NCBI GenBank assembly: GCA_038244815.1
Contig: JBBRTB010000015.1
Location: 43,594 to 107,593, forward strand
Source: DASVHS01 sp038244815
GTDB taxonomy: Bacteria; Acidobacteriota; Thermoanaerobaculia; Gp7-AA8
Length of the DNA: 64,000 nucleotides
Reading direction: 5' to 3'
In this document: positions 8,376-16,702 of the stretch, piece after piece
Layout: the number at the start of each line of letters is the position of its first letter
How positions within the stretch are numbered: the first letter of the stretch is position 1
Made by a program: the position numbers and the translations under genes
Notes under the pieces: model-generated
What the model was told of the DNA's origin: nothing
Seen by the model: the letters and a program-made list of their open reading frames with translations, nothing else
Database searches by the model: none

Positions 8376-9455
8376 ATGCGAAGCCTCACAATCTTCATCC
8401 TCACCACTCTTCTGGCCGCCACGGCCGTCCTGGCGCAACAGCCACCCCCGAACGAGAAGATCCAGCCTCCGCCGTTCGGCGAAAAAGTCGAAGTCAACGC
8501 CGTGCTCATCGACGCGGTCGTCACCGATTCCCACGGCGATCAGATCCTCGGACTCGACAAGAACGATTTCCTGGTCACCGAGGACGGCGTACCGCAGAAG
8601 CTGGACTCGATGGACTACTTCACCACGCGCAAACTCCTCAACTCCACCGAGGCCAATGCACCGTTCAAGGTCGAGCAGGTGCACGAACAGCGCTACATCG
8701 TCTTCTTCTTCGACAAGCCGGAAGGCAACCAGCTTTTCAGCCGCGTGGCCCTCGCCCGCGCGGCGGTGAACCATTTCCTCGATAACGAGATGGCCGGCGG
8801 AGACCAGGTGGCCATCGTCGGCCATGACGTCCGGCTCAAGGTCTACAGCGACTTCACGTCCGATAAGGATCAGCTCCGGCACGCTCTCGATGCCGTGGCT
8901 CGATTCGGCCTCGGCATTCTGAAGCCGCCCCCGGAAAGCGACACGCCCTCGATCCTCCGCAACGTCGACCGCAACTCCATGATGAGCAGGACCGGAACGA
9001 CGTACGAGGCGCTCACCGTGCTGGCCGACGCCCTCCAGCCCATCCGCGCACGCAAGAACCTCGTCCTCTTCTCACCGGGCATTCATGAGCCGGGTGAGCT
9101 CGTCCGAGACGGCGTGCCGCTCAATCGCAGCCGCTACTACGAGCCCATGATCGAAGCGCTCAACGAGGCGAACGTCACGGTCTATGCGATGAACCTGTTT
9201 CAGGATGCGCCGTCCGCGCCTGTCTTTCATCAGACGCTCGAGTCGCTGGCGCACGAAACCAACGGCGACTACTACCGCTACCCGAGCAACTTCTCGAGCG
9301 CGATGAAGCAGGTGGCCAAGGCCTCGGCCGGCTACTACCTGCTCACCTATCGCACGAACAAGACCGGTCGCGGCTACCAGAAGGTCGAGGTCTCGATCAG
9401 GAATCACCCGGAGTTTCACGTCGCGTCGCGAGCCGGCTACACGTACGGCTACTGA
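8376..9455 (+). CDS. Secreted VWFA-related protein (Acidobacterial type)
   Basis: This 359-residue protein starts with a signal peptide (MRSLTIFILTTLLAATAVLA) behind a strong ribosome binding site (AAAGGAGG). After a short Pro-rich segment comes the block VEVNAVLIDAVVTDSHGD...LDKNDFLVTEDGVPQ that marks the VWFA-related family expanded in Acidobacteriota. The VWA fold follows (YIVFFFDKPEGN, GGDQVAIVGHD, RKNLVLFSPGIHE). The canonical MIDAS DxSxS is replaced by FFDKPEGN, so metal-dependent ligand binding may be lost. The role of this family is not established; cell-surface adhesion or complex assembly is the usual guess. The 3' end overlaps the convergent pxpBC gene by seven bases. Confidence 0.85.
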   Translation: MRSLTIFILTTLLAATAVLAQQPPPNEKIQPPPFGEKVEVNAVLIDAVVTDSHGDQILGLDKNDFLVTEDGVPQKLDSMDYFTTRKLLNSTEANAPFKVEQVHEQRYIVFFFDKPEGNQLFSRVALARAAVNHFLDNEMAGGDQVAIVGHDVRLKVYSDFTSDKDQLRHALDAVARFGLGILKPPPESDTPSILRNVDRNSMMSRTGTTYEALTVLADALQPIRARKNLVLFSPGIHEPGELVRDGVPLNRSRYYEPMIEALNEANVTVYAMNLFQDAPSAPVFHQTLESLAHETNGDYYRYPSNFSSAMKQVAKASAGYYLLTYRTNKTGRGYQKVEVSIRNHPEFHVASRAGYTYGY

Positions 9456-10747
9456 GACGTGCAGACGAAGCGCACGCGCTCGCCGGGAGCGAGGTGGGCG
9501 AGCTTCCAGCGCTCCGCCCAGAGCACGGTCATCGGCTGCAGATAGCCGCCGGTGACCGGATGGTCCGGTCCCATGGCCACGATGCTGCCGTCCGGATGCA
9601 GTTGCAGCGTGCCGAACTGCATCCCGATCGACGGCAGATCGGCGGGCGGCCTGACGTCGATCTTCGTCAGCGGCCGCATGCGGATCCCGACGCGATCGAT
9701 CGCCGTCGTCACTTCGCATTCGATTTCGGCGAGGCCGATGTCGTGAGGACCGCACATTGTCTGGATCAGGCCTCGGGCCTCGGGCCTCGGGCCTCGGATT
9801 TGCGCCTTGCCGATCGACAGGTAGCCGCGGAGACCGCGCGTGATCCGGCCGATGTGCGTTTCTTCCCTGACCTCGATCACTCGTACGCCGCCGAGGTCCG
9901 CCCAGGTGTATGTCCCCGGGCGTGTGATCCTCGGGCCCACCTGCGCGAACTCGAACTGCTCCTCTCCGCCGGCCGCGGCGGCGAGGTCGAGATCGAATGG
10001 GCCGCCGGCCGGGAGACCGCGCTCGAGGTTGCTCCAGTCGGGCGCGCGAACGCGCGTCATGAACGGCGCGTCGATCCCGGCCGGCGGTTCGCGCTGCGCC
10101 GCCGATCGAGGTGCCGGAACCATGAGCTCATCGACCGGCTCGATCGCGATCTCATCGCCGGGCACGAATCGATTCTCGAGGTCCTCGCCGGTGCGCCCGA
10201 GGACGTTCCAGCCCCCGGGTGAGTCGAGCGGATAGAAGCCGGCTACCGCGCCAGCGATGGCGAAGGAGCCGAGCGCCACCGGTCGTGACGTCGGGCGGCG
10301 CGGCATCGCCCACTCCGGCGGCCACCCGTCGAGGTAGGCGAAGCCGCCGCGAAAACCGAGGTAGCGGACGACGAGGCGAAGAGCGCGAATGCGGGCGAGA
10401 AATTCGTCACGCGTCATGTCTGTGCGCGCGAGGAAGTCGCGCAACTCCGGCGCGTACTCATCGCGGAGAGACACTCGGATTGTCCGGGTTGCCGGGTTGC
10501 CGGGTTGCCGGGGTTCTCCAATCGAACCGAGGACCGAGGCACCGAGGACCGAGGACGGTTCGGACGGTTCGGACGGTTCGCTGAACACGACGTAGAGCGA
10601 CGAGTGCCCGACGATGCAGGCGAGCACTCCCTCCCGGGCGCGCACGCTTCTCGCGGCCGCGTGCAAATCCGCCGCGCTGATGTCGCGGTCGAGCTCGATG
10701 AGAAACGCGTGGTCGCCGGCAGGAGCGATGTTCACGTCGGATGTCAT
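9449..10747 (-). CDS. pxpBC: 5-oxoprolinase subunits B and C, fused (KipI-KipA)
   Basis: Residues 1-205 match PxpB/KipI (APAGDHAFLIELD, RYLGFRGGFAYLDG, YPLDSPGGWNVLGRT). The remainder matches PxpC/KipA (GPFDLDLAAAAGG, SIGMQFGTLQLHPDG, MGPDHPVTGGYLQP). With PxpA this enzyme hydrolyses 5-oxoproline to glutamate with ATP. PxpA is not adjacent; a candidate is at 45982-46704. The start at 10747 has GGAGA upstream. Two short tandem-repeat tracts are read as protein: one in the PxpB part (10484-10580, giving SEPSEPSEPS) and one in the PxpC part (9769-9796, four GGCCTCG units giving GPRPEARGL). A change of one 7-base unit would shift the frame. The divergent RNase gene begins 17 bases away. Confidence 0.88.
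   Translation of the reverse strand: MTSDVNIAPAGDHAFLIELDRDISAADLHAAARSVRAREGVLACIVGHSSLYVVFSEPSEPSEPSSVLGASVLGSIGEPRQPGNPATRTIRVSLRDEYAPELRDFLARTDMTRDEFLARIRALRLVVRYLGFRGGFAYLDGWPPEWAMPRRPTSRPVALGSFAIAGAVAGFYPLDSPGGWNVLGRTGEDLENRFVPGDEIAIEPVDELMVPAPRSAAQREPPAGIDAPFMTRVRAPDWSNLERGLPAGGPFDLDLAAAAGGEEQFEFAQVGPRITRPGTYTWADLGGVRVIEVREETHIGRITRGLRGYLSIGKAQIRGPRPEARGLIQTMCGPHDIGLAEIECEVTTAIDRVGIRMRPLTKIDVRPPADLPSIGMQFGTLQLHPDGSIVAMGPDHPVTGGYLQPMTVLWAERWKLAHLAPGERVRFVCTSQ
9769..9796. repeat. In-frame tandem heptamer (GGCCTCG)x4 inside pxpC
   Basis: Four perfect GGCCTCG units lie inside the PxpC-coding part. The array is 28 bases long, which is not a multiple of three, so loss or gain of one unit breaks the frame. 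The same heptamer forms a six-unit array at 55874-55915. Confidence 0.9.
10484..10580. repeat. Compound short tandem repeats inside pxpB
   Basis: Three CCGGGTTG octamers are followed by degenerate ACCGAGG heptamers and three CGGACGGTT 9-mers. All are translated as a Ser/Glu/Pro and Gly/Arg/Pro linker between two beta segments of PxpB. Confidence 0.85.
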
Positions 10748-10763
10748 GCTAACGTCTCCGCGC

Positions 10764-12221
10764 ATGAATCAACACGCGGAACAACTGCTGGCCGAGATCG
10801 CGCGCCAGGCCATGATCGATCGCGGACTGCAGCCGGACTATCCCCCCGACGCCTTGCAGCAGCTCGAGACGATCAAAGCGCCGGCGAAGGAAGCCGGCCT
10901 GCGCGATCTTCGCGATCTGGCGTGGTGCTCGATCGACAACGACGACTCGCGCGATATCGATCAGCTCTCATGGGCAGAGCAGAAGGACGGGGCGGCGCGC
11001 GTACTCGTCGCGGTTGCTGATGTCGACGCCGTCGTCAAAAAGGACACGCCGATCGACAAGCACGCTCGCACGAATACGACCTCGGTCTACACGGCCGCGC
11101 GGATCTTCGCCATGCTGCCGGAGAAGCTGTCAACCGATCTCACCTCGCTCAACCAGGACGAAGACCGCATCGCCATGATCATCGAGCTGATGGTGAGCGC
11201 GGATGGGGAGGTGCAGGACGGCGACGTTTATCGCGCCGTCGTGTGCAACAAGGCCAAGCTCGCCTACAACAGCGTGGCGGCGTGGCTGGACGGCAAGGGC
11301 GAGATGCCGCCGCTCATCGCCAGGATCAAAGGGCTCGAAGAGACGATCCGGCTGCAGGACAAGGTGGCCGACCAGATGCGCGGGCGCCGCCACGAGCTCG
11401 GCGCTCTCGATCTCGAGACCATCGAGACGAAGGCCATCTTCGCCGGCGGAAAGGTCGTGGACCTGCGCGAGGACGTCCGAAACAACGCTCGCATGCTCAT
11501 TGAGGACTTCATGATCGGCGCAAACGGCGTCACGGCGCGATTTCTCGAGAAGCATCACGCCTCCAGCCTCCGCCGCGTGGTCCGCTCGCCGGAACGCTGG
11601 GACCGCATCGAGAAGATCGCCTCGGGCCTCGGCGACAAGCTTCCCCCGGGTCCCGATGCCGGTGCGCTGGAAGCGTTCCTGCTGCGGCGAAAGAAAGTCG
11701 ACCCGCTGCGCTTCCCCGATCTCTCACTGGCTGTGGTGAAAGCGATGGGCGCGGGCGAATACGTGCTGGAGCGACCGGGCCAGGAGCCCATCGGCCACTT
11801 CGGACTGGCCGTGAAGGACTACGCGCATTCGACGGCGCCGAACCGCCGCTATCCGGACATGATCACGCATCGCCTGCTGAAGGCGGTGATGGCGAACGCG
11901 CAGGCAGCGTACTCCGATGCGGAGCTGGCGTCGCTGGCCGAGCACTGCACGGCGCAGGAGGACGCTGCGAACAAGGTCGAGCGCCACGTGCGCAAGTCGG
12001 CCGCGGCGTCCATGCTCGAGTCGCGCATCGGCGAGCGCTTCGACGCCATCGTCACCGGTGCGTCGGAGAAGGGCACCTGGGTGCGCATCTTCCACCCAGC
12101 GGTCGAAGGCAAGGTCGTGCACGGCGAGCAGGGTCTCGACATCGGTGAGCGCACGCGGGTGAAGCTCGTCGCTGTGAACGTGGAGAGAGGGTTCATCGAC
12201 TTCGTGAAAACGGGACGTTAG
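10764..12221 (+). CDS. RNase II-family 3'-5' exoribonuclease (RNB domain)
   Basis: The 485-residue protein has the RNB catalytic signature SIDNDDSRDIDQLSW, whose aspartates bind Mg2+, followed by VLVAVADVDAVV and the conserved core through FGLAVKDYAHSTAPNRRYPDM. A C-terminal S1-like RNA-binding segment follows (FDAIVTGASEKGTWVRIF ... VKLVAVNVERGFIDF). The N-terminal cold-shock domains of classical RNase II and R are missing, so it belongs to the shorter RNB group and is smaller than RNase R (about 800 residues). The probable role is processive degradation or trimming of RNA 3' ends. ATG 10764 has no ribosome binding site and is 17 bases from the divergent pxpBC start. Confidence 0.88.
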   Translation: MNQHAEQLLAEIARQAMIDRGLQPDYPPDALQQLETIKAPAKEAGLRDLRDLAWCSIDNDDSRDIDQLSWAEQKDGAARVLVAVADVDAVVKKDTPIDKHARTNTTSVYTAARIFAMLPEKLSTDLTSLNQDEDRIAMIIELMVSADGEVQDGDVYRAVVCNKAKLAYNSVAAWLDGKGEMPPLIARIKGLEETIRLQDKVADQMRGRRHELGALDLETIETKAIFAGGKVVDLREDVRNNARMLIEDFMIGANGVTARFLEKHHASSLRRVVRSPERWDRIEKIASGLGDKLPPGPDAGALEAFLLRRKKVDPLRFPDLSLAVVKAMGAGEYVLERPGQEPIGHFGLAVKDYAHSTAPNRRYPDMITHRLLKAVMANAQAAYSDAELASLAEHCTAQEDAANKVERHVRKSAAASMLESRIGERFDAIVTGASEKGTWVRIFHPAVEGKVVHGEQGLDIGERTRVKLVAVNVERGFIDFVKTGR

Positions 12222-12228
12222 CGCCGGA

Positions 12229-13089
12229 TCACGGAATCGACTTCCGATCGATGAGGATGTTGTCGATGAGACGCGTCCGGCCGATGCGCACGGCACCGGC
12301 GACGAGCAGATCGCGCTTGAAATCGGCCGGTCGCTCGAACGTGGCCGGGTCGACGAGGGCGAGGTAGTCGACAACGACGCCGCGCGTCTCGGCGGCCATA
12401 GCGTGCATCAGCTTCTCGACCGAAGCCGCGTCTTCCACGCCGTGCCGGAGCGCCTCCTCGCCTGCGCGCAGGGCACGATGGAGAACCGGCGCAAGCCGGC
12501 GCTGCTCGTCGGTGAGGTAGCTGTTGCGCGACGACATGGCCAGGCTGTCCGCTTCCCGTACCGTCTCGCCGAACACGAGTCGCACCGGCAGGTCGAGATC
12601 GCGGACCACGCGCTCGATGACCGCACACTGCTGCGCGTCCTTGCGGCCGAATACCGCCAGGTCGGGCTGCACGATGTTGAACAGCTTCACGACCACAAGG
12701 GCAACCCCATCGAAATGGCCCGGCCGCAGTCCACCCTCGAGCGGCTCCGCCACCGGTCCGGGCGACACGGCGGTGGTCGCGCCCGCTGGATACATGGCGT
12801 CGACGTCCGGCAGGAAGAGAAGGTCAACGCCCTCCCGCGCCAGGAGATCGCGGTCACGTTCCTCGCTCCGCGGATAGCGCGCGAAGTCCTCGCTCGGTCC
12901 GAACTGTTTCGGATTGACGAAGATCGAGACGACCAGAAACGTCGCGCCGCTCTCGCGTGCGACGCGAAGCAACGACAGATGCCCTTCGTGGAGAAAACCC
13001 ATCGTCGGAACGAAGCCGACGGTCGCGCCACTCCCGCGGGCGCGTGAGACAGCTTTGCGAACCTGATCGATCGTGCGGACCGTCTTCAT
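12229..13089 (-). CDS. panC: Pantothenate synthetase (pantoate--beta-alanine ligase)
   Basis: This 286-residue enzyme joins pantoate and beta-alanine with ATP in coenzyme A synthesis. It shows the ATP-grasping motif VGFVPTMGFLHEGHLSLL, the FVNPKQFGPSEDFARYPR block, the pantoate-binding VVVKLFNIVQPDLAVFGRKDAQQ and the AMSSRNSYL loop. Length and order are standard. Together with panB, 170 bases upstream on the same strand, it makes pantothenate. The two genes are separated by a palindromic dispersed repeat. A TATCCT box six bases before the ATG suggests a separate, possibly leaderless transcript. Confidence 0.96.
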   Translation of the reverse strand: MKTVRTIDQVRKAVSRARGSGATVGFVPTMGFLHEGHLSLLRVARESGATFLVVSIFVNPKQFGPSEDFARYPRSEERDRDLLAREGVDLLFLPDVDAMYPAGATTAVSPGPVAEPLEGGLRPGHFDGVALVVVKLFNIVQPDLAVFGRKDAQQCAVIERVVRDLDLPVRLVFGETVREADSLAMSSRNSYLTDEQRRLAPVLHRALRAGEEALRHGVEDAASVEKLMHAMAAETRGVVVDYLALVDPATFERPADFKRDLLVAGAVRIGRTRLIDNILIDRKSIP

Positions 13090-13095
13090 CGCCGC

Positions 13096-13101
13096 AGGAT
13101 A
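13096..13101 (-). promoter_or_regulatory. Candidate -10 box (TATCCT) six bases before panC
   Basis: TATCCT on the minus strand ends six bases from the panC ATG. This is too close for a ribosome binding site and matches the leaderless layout of several other genes here. The match to TATAAT is only moderate. Confidence 0.35.
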
Positions 13102-13110
13102 CTTCGAGCC

Positions 13111-13204
13111 GTCATTCCGAGCCGCGAAGACGGCGAGGAATCTGGGCGGGGGACCGGAACCTCCACCCAGATTCCTCGCGCTCTTCGGCGCTCGGAATGA
13201 CTCG
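13111..13204. repeat. Dispersed palindromic element, complete copy (panC-panB gap)
   Basis: The copy runs from GTCATTCCGAGC to GCTCGGAATGACTCG. It has nested inverted repeats, the inner arms being GAGGAATCTGGG and CCCAGATTCCTC. It could form a roughly 90-base hairpin and encodes nothing recognisable. Confidence 0.9.
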
Positions 13205-13214
13205 TTTCTGCCCC

Positions 13215-13250
13215 TGTCATTCCGAGCGTCAGCGAGGAATCCGGGAGGGC
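13215..13250. repeat. Dispersed palindromic element, left half only
   Basis: This half-copy (GTCATTCCGAGCG, then AGCGAGGAATCCGGG) lies ten bases beyond the complete copy and just downstream of the panB stop. The right arm is missing. Confidence 0.75.
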
Positions 13251-13258
13251 GCCGAATC

Positions 13259-14134
13259 TCACTTCATCGGCACGACCACTCCGCCGCTTCCGTACAAGCG
13301 ATCCAGCTCCTCACGCGTTCCAGAGTGAAAGGACTCCGTCTTCTCGTCGGGAAACGTCCCCGCGCGCACGTCGGTCAGGAAGTTCGTCAGCGCCGTCTTC
13401 ATGTCATCGGCAAGATGCGCGTATTTGCGTACGAACTTCGGCGTGTGTCCGTCGTAGAGACCGAGGACGTCGTGGAAGACGAGGACCTGGCCGTCGCAGT
13501 GAGGTCCGGCACCGATACCGATCGTGGGAATGGAGATGTGCTCGGTGATGAACGCGGCCAGTTCGGTCGGCACGCCTTCGAGCACAAGCGAGAAACAACC
13601 GGCCTGTTCGAGAGCGCGCGCCTCGTCGATCAGACGCCGCGCTTCGTCCACGCCCTTGCCCTGCACCTTGAATCCACCCATGGCGTTGACCGACTGCGGG
13701 GTCAGACCGATATGACCCATCACCGGGATCTCGGCGTCCATCAGCGCTTCGACGACCCGGATGCGGCTGGGCTTTCCTCCTTCGATCTTCACCGCATGCG
13801 CCCCGGCCTGGATGAAGCGCCCGGCGTTGCGCACGGATTCTTCGACCGACAGGTGATACGAGAGATAAGGCATGTCGCCGACGACGAGCGCATGGGAGGC
13901 GCCGCGCACCGCCGCACGGGTGTGATGGATCATGTCGTCGACGGTCACGCTCAGCGTGTCGGGGTATCCGAGGACGACCATGGCCAGGGAATCGCCGACG
14001 AGAATGATGTCGGCCCCGGCGGCGTCGGCGACGCGCGCACTCGGATAGTCGTAAGCCGTGAGCATGCCGATCCGCTGCGAGGCTTTCATCGCGCGTATCT
14101 GCGGAACGGTGATGCGTTTGACTGGCTCGGCCAT
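13259..14134 (-). CDS. panB: 3-methyl-2-oxobutanoate hydroxymethyltransferase
   Basis: PanB makes ketopantoate from alpha-ketoisovalerate and methylene-tetrahydrofolate. The protein (291 residues from ATG 14134) opens with KRITVPQIRAMK and contains MLTAYDYPSARVADAAGADIILVGDS, the Mg2+-binding site DSLAMVVLGYPDTLSVT, PVMGHIGLTPQSVNAMGGF and the late GIGAGPHCDGQVLVFHDVLG. ATG 14134 is preceded by GAGGAG at good spacing. An upstream ATG in the same frame would add ten residues with no homology. It works with PanC in pantothenate synthesis; the panC gene lies directly downstream beyond a repeat element. Confidence 0.96.
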   Translation of the reverse strand: MAEPVKRITVPQIRAMKASQRIGMLTAYDYPSARVADAAGADIILVGDSLAMVVLGYPDTLSVTVDDMIHHTRAAVRGASHALVVGDMPYLSYHLSVEESVRNAGRFIQAGAHAVKIEGGKPSRIRVVEALMDAEIPVMGHIGLTPQSVNAMGGFKVQGKGVDEARRLIDEARALEQAGCFSLVLEGVPTELAAFITEHISIPTIGIGAGPHCDGQVLVFHDVLGLYDGHTPKFVRKYAHLADDMKTALTNFLTDVRAGTFPDEKTESFHSGTREELDRLYGSGGVVVPMK

Positions 14135-14240
14135 GTTCTCCTCTCTCAGGACGGAGAGGAGCACGTCGATCCGGCACTGGTGCCGGACAGGGCCGGCCGC
14201 GAAGCTGGCCCTGGCGTTTCTCCGTCCCGGTCCGTTCTAC

Positions 14241-14885
14241 TCAGGATCCAAGCGGTACGTAGTACTGCGTTCCCTTTTGAGCGTTTCGAATCTGCTCCAC
14301 GAGCTGATCGAAATGCTCGGGCTTGTTCACGAAGTCGATGTCGTTCGTATTCACCACAAGCAACGGCGTCTCGTCGTACCGGTAAAAGTAGTGTGAGTAC
14401 GCCTCGCTGAGCTCTTGCAAATACGATGACGAAATCGACTTCTCGTAAGCGCGCCCGCGCTTCTTGATGCGCCTGAGTAGTGTATCAAGATTGCCCTGCA
14501 GGTAAATCACGAGCTCCGGATGCGGCACCGTTTCGACGAGCAAGTCATAGAGCCGGTTATAGATGAGCAGCTCGGAGTCGTCGAGCGTGAGGTAGGCGAA
14601 GATCTTGTCCTTCGGAAACGTATAGTCGGCGATGATGAGCTCGGTGAAGAGGTCCCTCTGGGCCACGCCGCGCTGCTGGTCGTAGCGGGAGAGCAAAAAG
14701 AAGAGCTGCGTGCGAAAGGCCGCACCGCGCCGGTCCTTGTAGAAGTCATCGAGAAACGGATTCTCCGCATCCTCGAGAACTCTCGTTCCCTTGAACCGCC
14801 TCGCCAGCATCGTCACGAGCGAGGTCTTGCCGACACCGATCGGACCTTCGACGGCGATGTATCGGAAGGGCAGGGGCTCGGACAT
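14241..14885 (-). CDS. Deoxynucleoside kinase family protein
   Basis: The 214-residue protein has the P-loop VEGPIGVGKTSL and the dNK-family features: a Phe/Asp substrate pocket (NPFLDDFYKD), the LFFLLSRYDQQ helix, the active-site ELIIADYTFPKDKIFA segment that stands for the ERS-type motif, and the Arg-rich lid RIKKRGRAYEKSIS. It probably phosphorylates deoxynucleosides in salvage. Related single-domain kinases are often found near folate and pantothenate genes, and here panB lies 100 bases downstream. The start at 14885 sits eight bases behind a TATCCT box. An upstream extension of 20 residues is possible but unconserved. Base specificity cannot be read from the sequence. Confidence 0.82.
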   Translation of the reverse strand: MSEPLPFRYIAVEGPIGVGKTSLVTMLARRFKGTRVLEDAENPFLDDFYKDRRGAAFRTQLFFLLSRYDQQRGVAQRDLFTELIIADYTFPKDKIFAYLTLDDSELLIYNRLYDLLVETVPHPELVIYLQGNLDTLLRRIKKRGRAYEKSISSSYLQELSEAYSHYFYRYDETPLLVVNTNDIDFVNKPEHFDQLVEQIRNAQKGTQYYVPLGS

Positions 14886-15245
14886 CGGCCGCAAGGATAA
14901 AGGAAAGTGCGCGCTTCGCAGCGCTTTCGCGACCTCCAGCCTCAACGCCTCGGATGCCGGTCTGGCGGCTTTGCCGTGACCGGCATCACAACATAGGTAA
15001 GGTTTAGCGTACTTCCATAATTGCTACTTCACGGCTGAGCTCGTTTTCCGTATCGTCGAGTGCACAACCAATCGTTGCTGATCGTTCACATCACTTCGGT
15101 CTCCGCGATGCCCACGTGGCCCGTGCACCTCCAGCCGGCACGCGGATCACCGATCGACTCCAGCCCCAAAAGGGCAGCGGCCGCGTCGACCGTTGCTGGT
15201 CTTTCCTCTCCCTCTCTCTCTACAACGCCCCTTGCAGGAGGACAC
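14886..15245. other. 360-base intergenic region between the dNK and di-heme cytochrome genes
   Basis: The two genes are divergent. An AT-richer patch with CATAAT (15016-15021) could be a -10 for the cytochrome gene, but I find no matching -35. A CT-rich run lies near 15195-15225, and AGGAGG stands before ATG 15246. I see no RNA gene, repeat or riboswitch. Confidence 0.5.
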
Positions 15246-16634
15246 ATGACTCGACGGATAACCAGTCTCTTTGTGTTGTTGTTGTCCCTGGTCGTTTCAC
15301 AGGCCATGGCGCAGACCGATCCCGGTGTGCGCGGAGGAGCGGCGGCGGCCGGTGGACCGCTCTCGTCGGTTGCCGCAAACAATCCCGTCACGATTCTCAA
15401 CTTCTTCAATGACGCGGTCGATCGATTCAAGGAGGTCGATTCCGTGTTGGGCACCCTGGCCGGCGAGGAAGGCGTGGGGCTTGGACCGCGCTACAACTCA
15501 CGAAGCTGCTCGTCCTGCCACGCCCAGCCGGCGGTGGGCGGCAGCTCGCCCGCGACGAACCCGCAGGTGGCTGACGCCACCAGCCACGGAGCGAGGAACA
15601 CGATCCCCTCGTTCATCACCAGTACCGGACCGGTGCGGGAAGCGCGGTTCATCTTCTTCTTCTCCGGGAACACGCCCGATCCGAGCCGGCCGAACGGCGG
15701 TGTGGAGGATCTCTACACGATCGTCGGCCGCGTCGATGCTCCGAATTGTGCCAGCACGAACGATCTCCCCCAGCCCGGGTTCTCGACCGCGGTGGCCACC
15801 AACAACATCATCTTCCGCATCCCCACGCCGGTGTTCGGCGCCGGGCTGATCGAGAACATCTCCGACGAATCGCTTCTCGCCAACGCCACCGCGAATGCGC
15901 ACAACAACTTCGGCATCGGCGGAACGTTCAACCACAACGGAAACGACGGCACGATCAGCCGCTTCGGCTGGAAAGCGCAGAACAAGTCGCTGGAAATCTT
16001 CGCCGGTGAGGCCTACAACGTGGAGCAAGGTGTGTCAAACGAGCTCTTCACGCAGGAACGTCCTCTGCCCGGCGAAGACATGACTGACGGCATGCCAGCG
16101 GGATGCCGGAATCCAACACCCGAGGATCACACCAACTTCAACACCACGGCCATCGGGACTTCGAGCGACACGGTGGCATTCGCGATGTTCATGCGTCTGC
16201 TCGCTCCGCCGGTGCCTTCCACGACGGTGCCCGGCGGTTCGTCCTCGATCAACAACGGCCGGAACGTGTTCAACGCCATCGGCTGCGCCACGTGTCACAC
16301 CACCTCGCTCCGCACGTTCAACTCGCCGTTGACCTCAAGCCTCAGCGGCGCGACGGCGAACCTGTTCAGCGACATGGAGATCCATCACATGGGCTCGGGC
16401 CTGGCCGACAACGTCTCACAGGGTGGGGCCGGCGGCGACCAGTTCCGCACTTCTCCGCTCTGGGGCGTCGGCCAACGGATCTTCTTCCTCCACGATGGAC
16501 GGACCAGGAACCTGCTGACGGCCATCGGCGCGCACCAGAGCAGTGGATCGGAAGCCAATTTCGTGATCAGCAACTTCAACAGTCTGAGCTACTCTCAAAA
16601 GCAGGACGTCCTGAATTTCCTGCGATCGCTATGA
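15246..16634 (+). CDS. Periplasmic di-heme c-type cytochrome (DHOR-like oxidoreductase)
   Basis: A 462-residue exported protein with a signal peptide (MTRRITSLFVLLLSLVVSQA) and two CxxCH heme-binding sites: RSCSSCHAQPAVGG in the N-terminal half and IGCATCHTTSL in the C-terminal half. The pattern around them (IFRIPTPVFGAGLIENI, RFGWKAQNKSLEIFAGEAYN, RTSPLWGVGQRIFFLHDGR) is that of the di-heme oxidoreductase/putative peroxidase family, distantly related to MauG and cytochrome c peroxidase. Distal Met/His ligands may be in HHMGSGL and FLHDGR. Start at 15246 behind AGGAGG. The substrate and the electron partner are not known. The next gene follows 68 bases downstream and may be co-transcribed. 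Confidence 0.85.
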   Translation: MTRRITSLFVLLLSLVVSQAMAQTDPGVRGGAAAAGGPLSSVAANNPVTILNFFNDAVDRFKEVDSVLGTLAGEEGVGLGPRYNSRSCSSCHAQPAVGGSSPATNPQVADATSHGARNTIPSFITSTGPVREARFIFFFSGNTPDPSRPNGGVEDLYTIVGRVDAPNCASTNDLPQPGFSTAVATNNIIFRIPTPVFGAGLIENISDESLLANATANAHNNFGIGGTFNHNGNDGTISRFGWKAQNKSLEIFAGEAYNVEQGVSNELFTQERPLPGEDMTDGMPAGCRNPTPEDHTNFNTTAIGTSSDTVAFAMFMRLLAPPVPSTTVPGGSSSINNGRNVFNAIGCATCHTTSLRTFNSPLTSSLSGATANLFSDMEIHHMGSGLADNVSQGGAGGDQFRTSPLWGVGQRIFFLHDGRTRNLLTAIGAHQSSGSEANFVISNFNSLSYSQKQDVLNFLRSL

Positions 16635-16702
16635 CGTGAACGGGCGCATGAGTCTCGATGGGGTCGCCGGCCGGCCGGCGGCCCCGTCACAAAGGAGATC
16701 CC

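Noticed and set aside
12957..13328. Small genes spanning the dispersed palindromic element at 13.1 kb
   Set aside because: The peptides (SFRASARNPGG-like) are simply translations of the repeat and recur at every copy.
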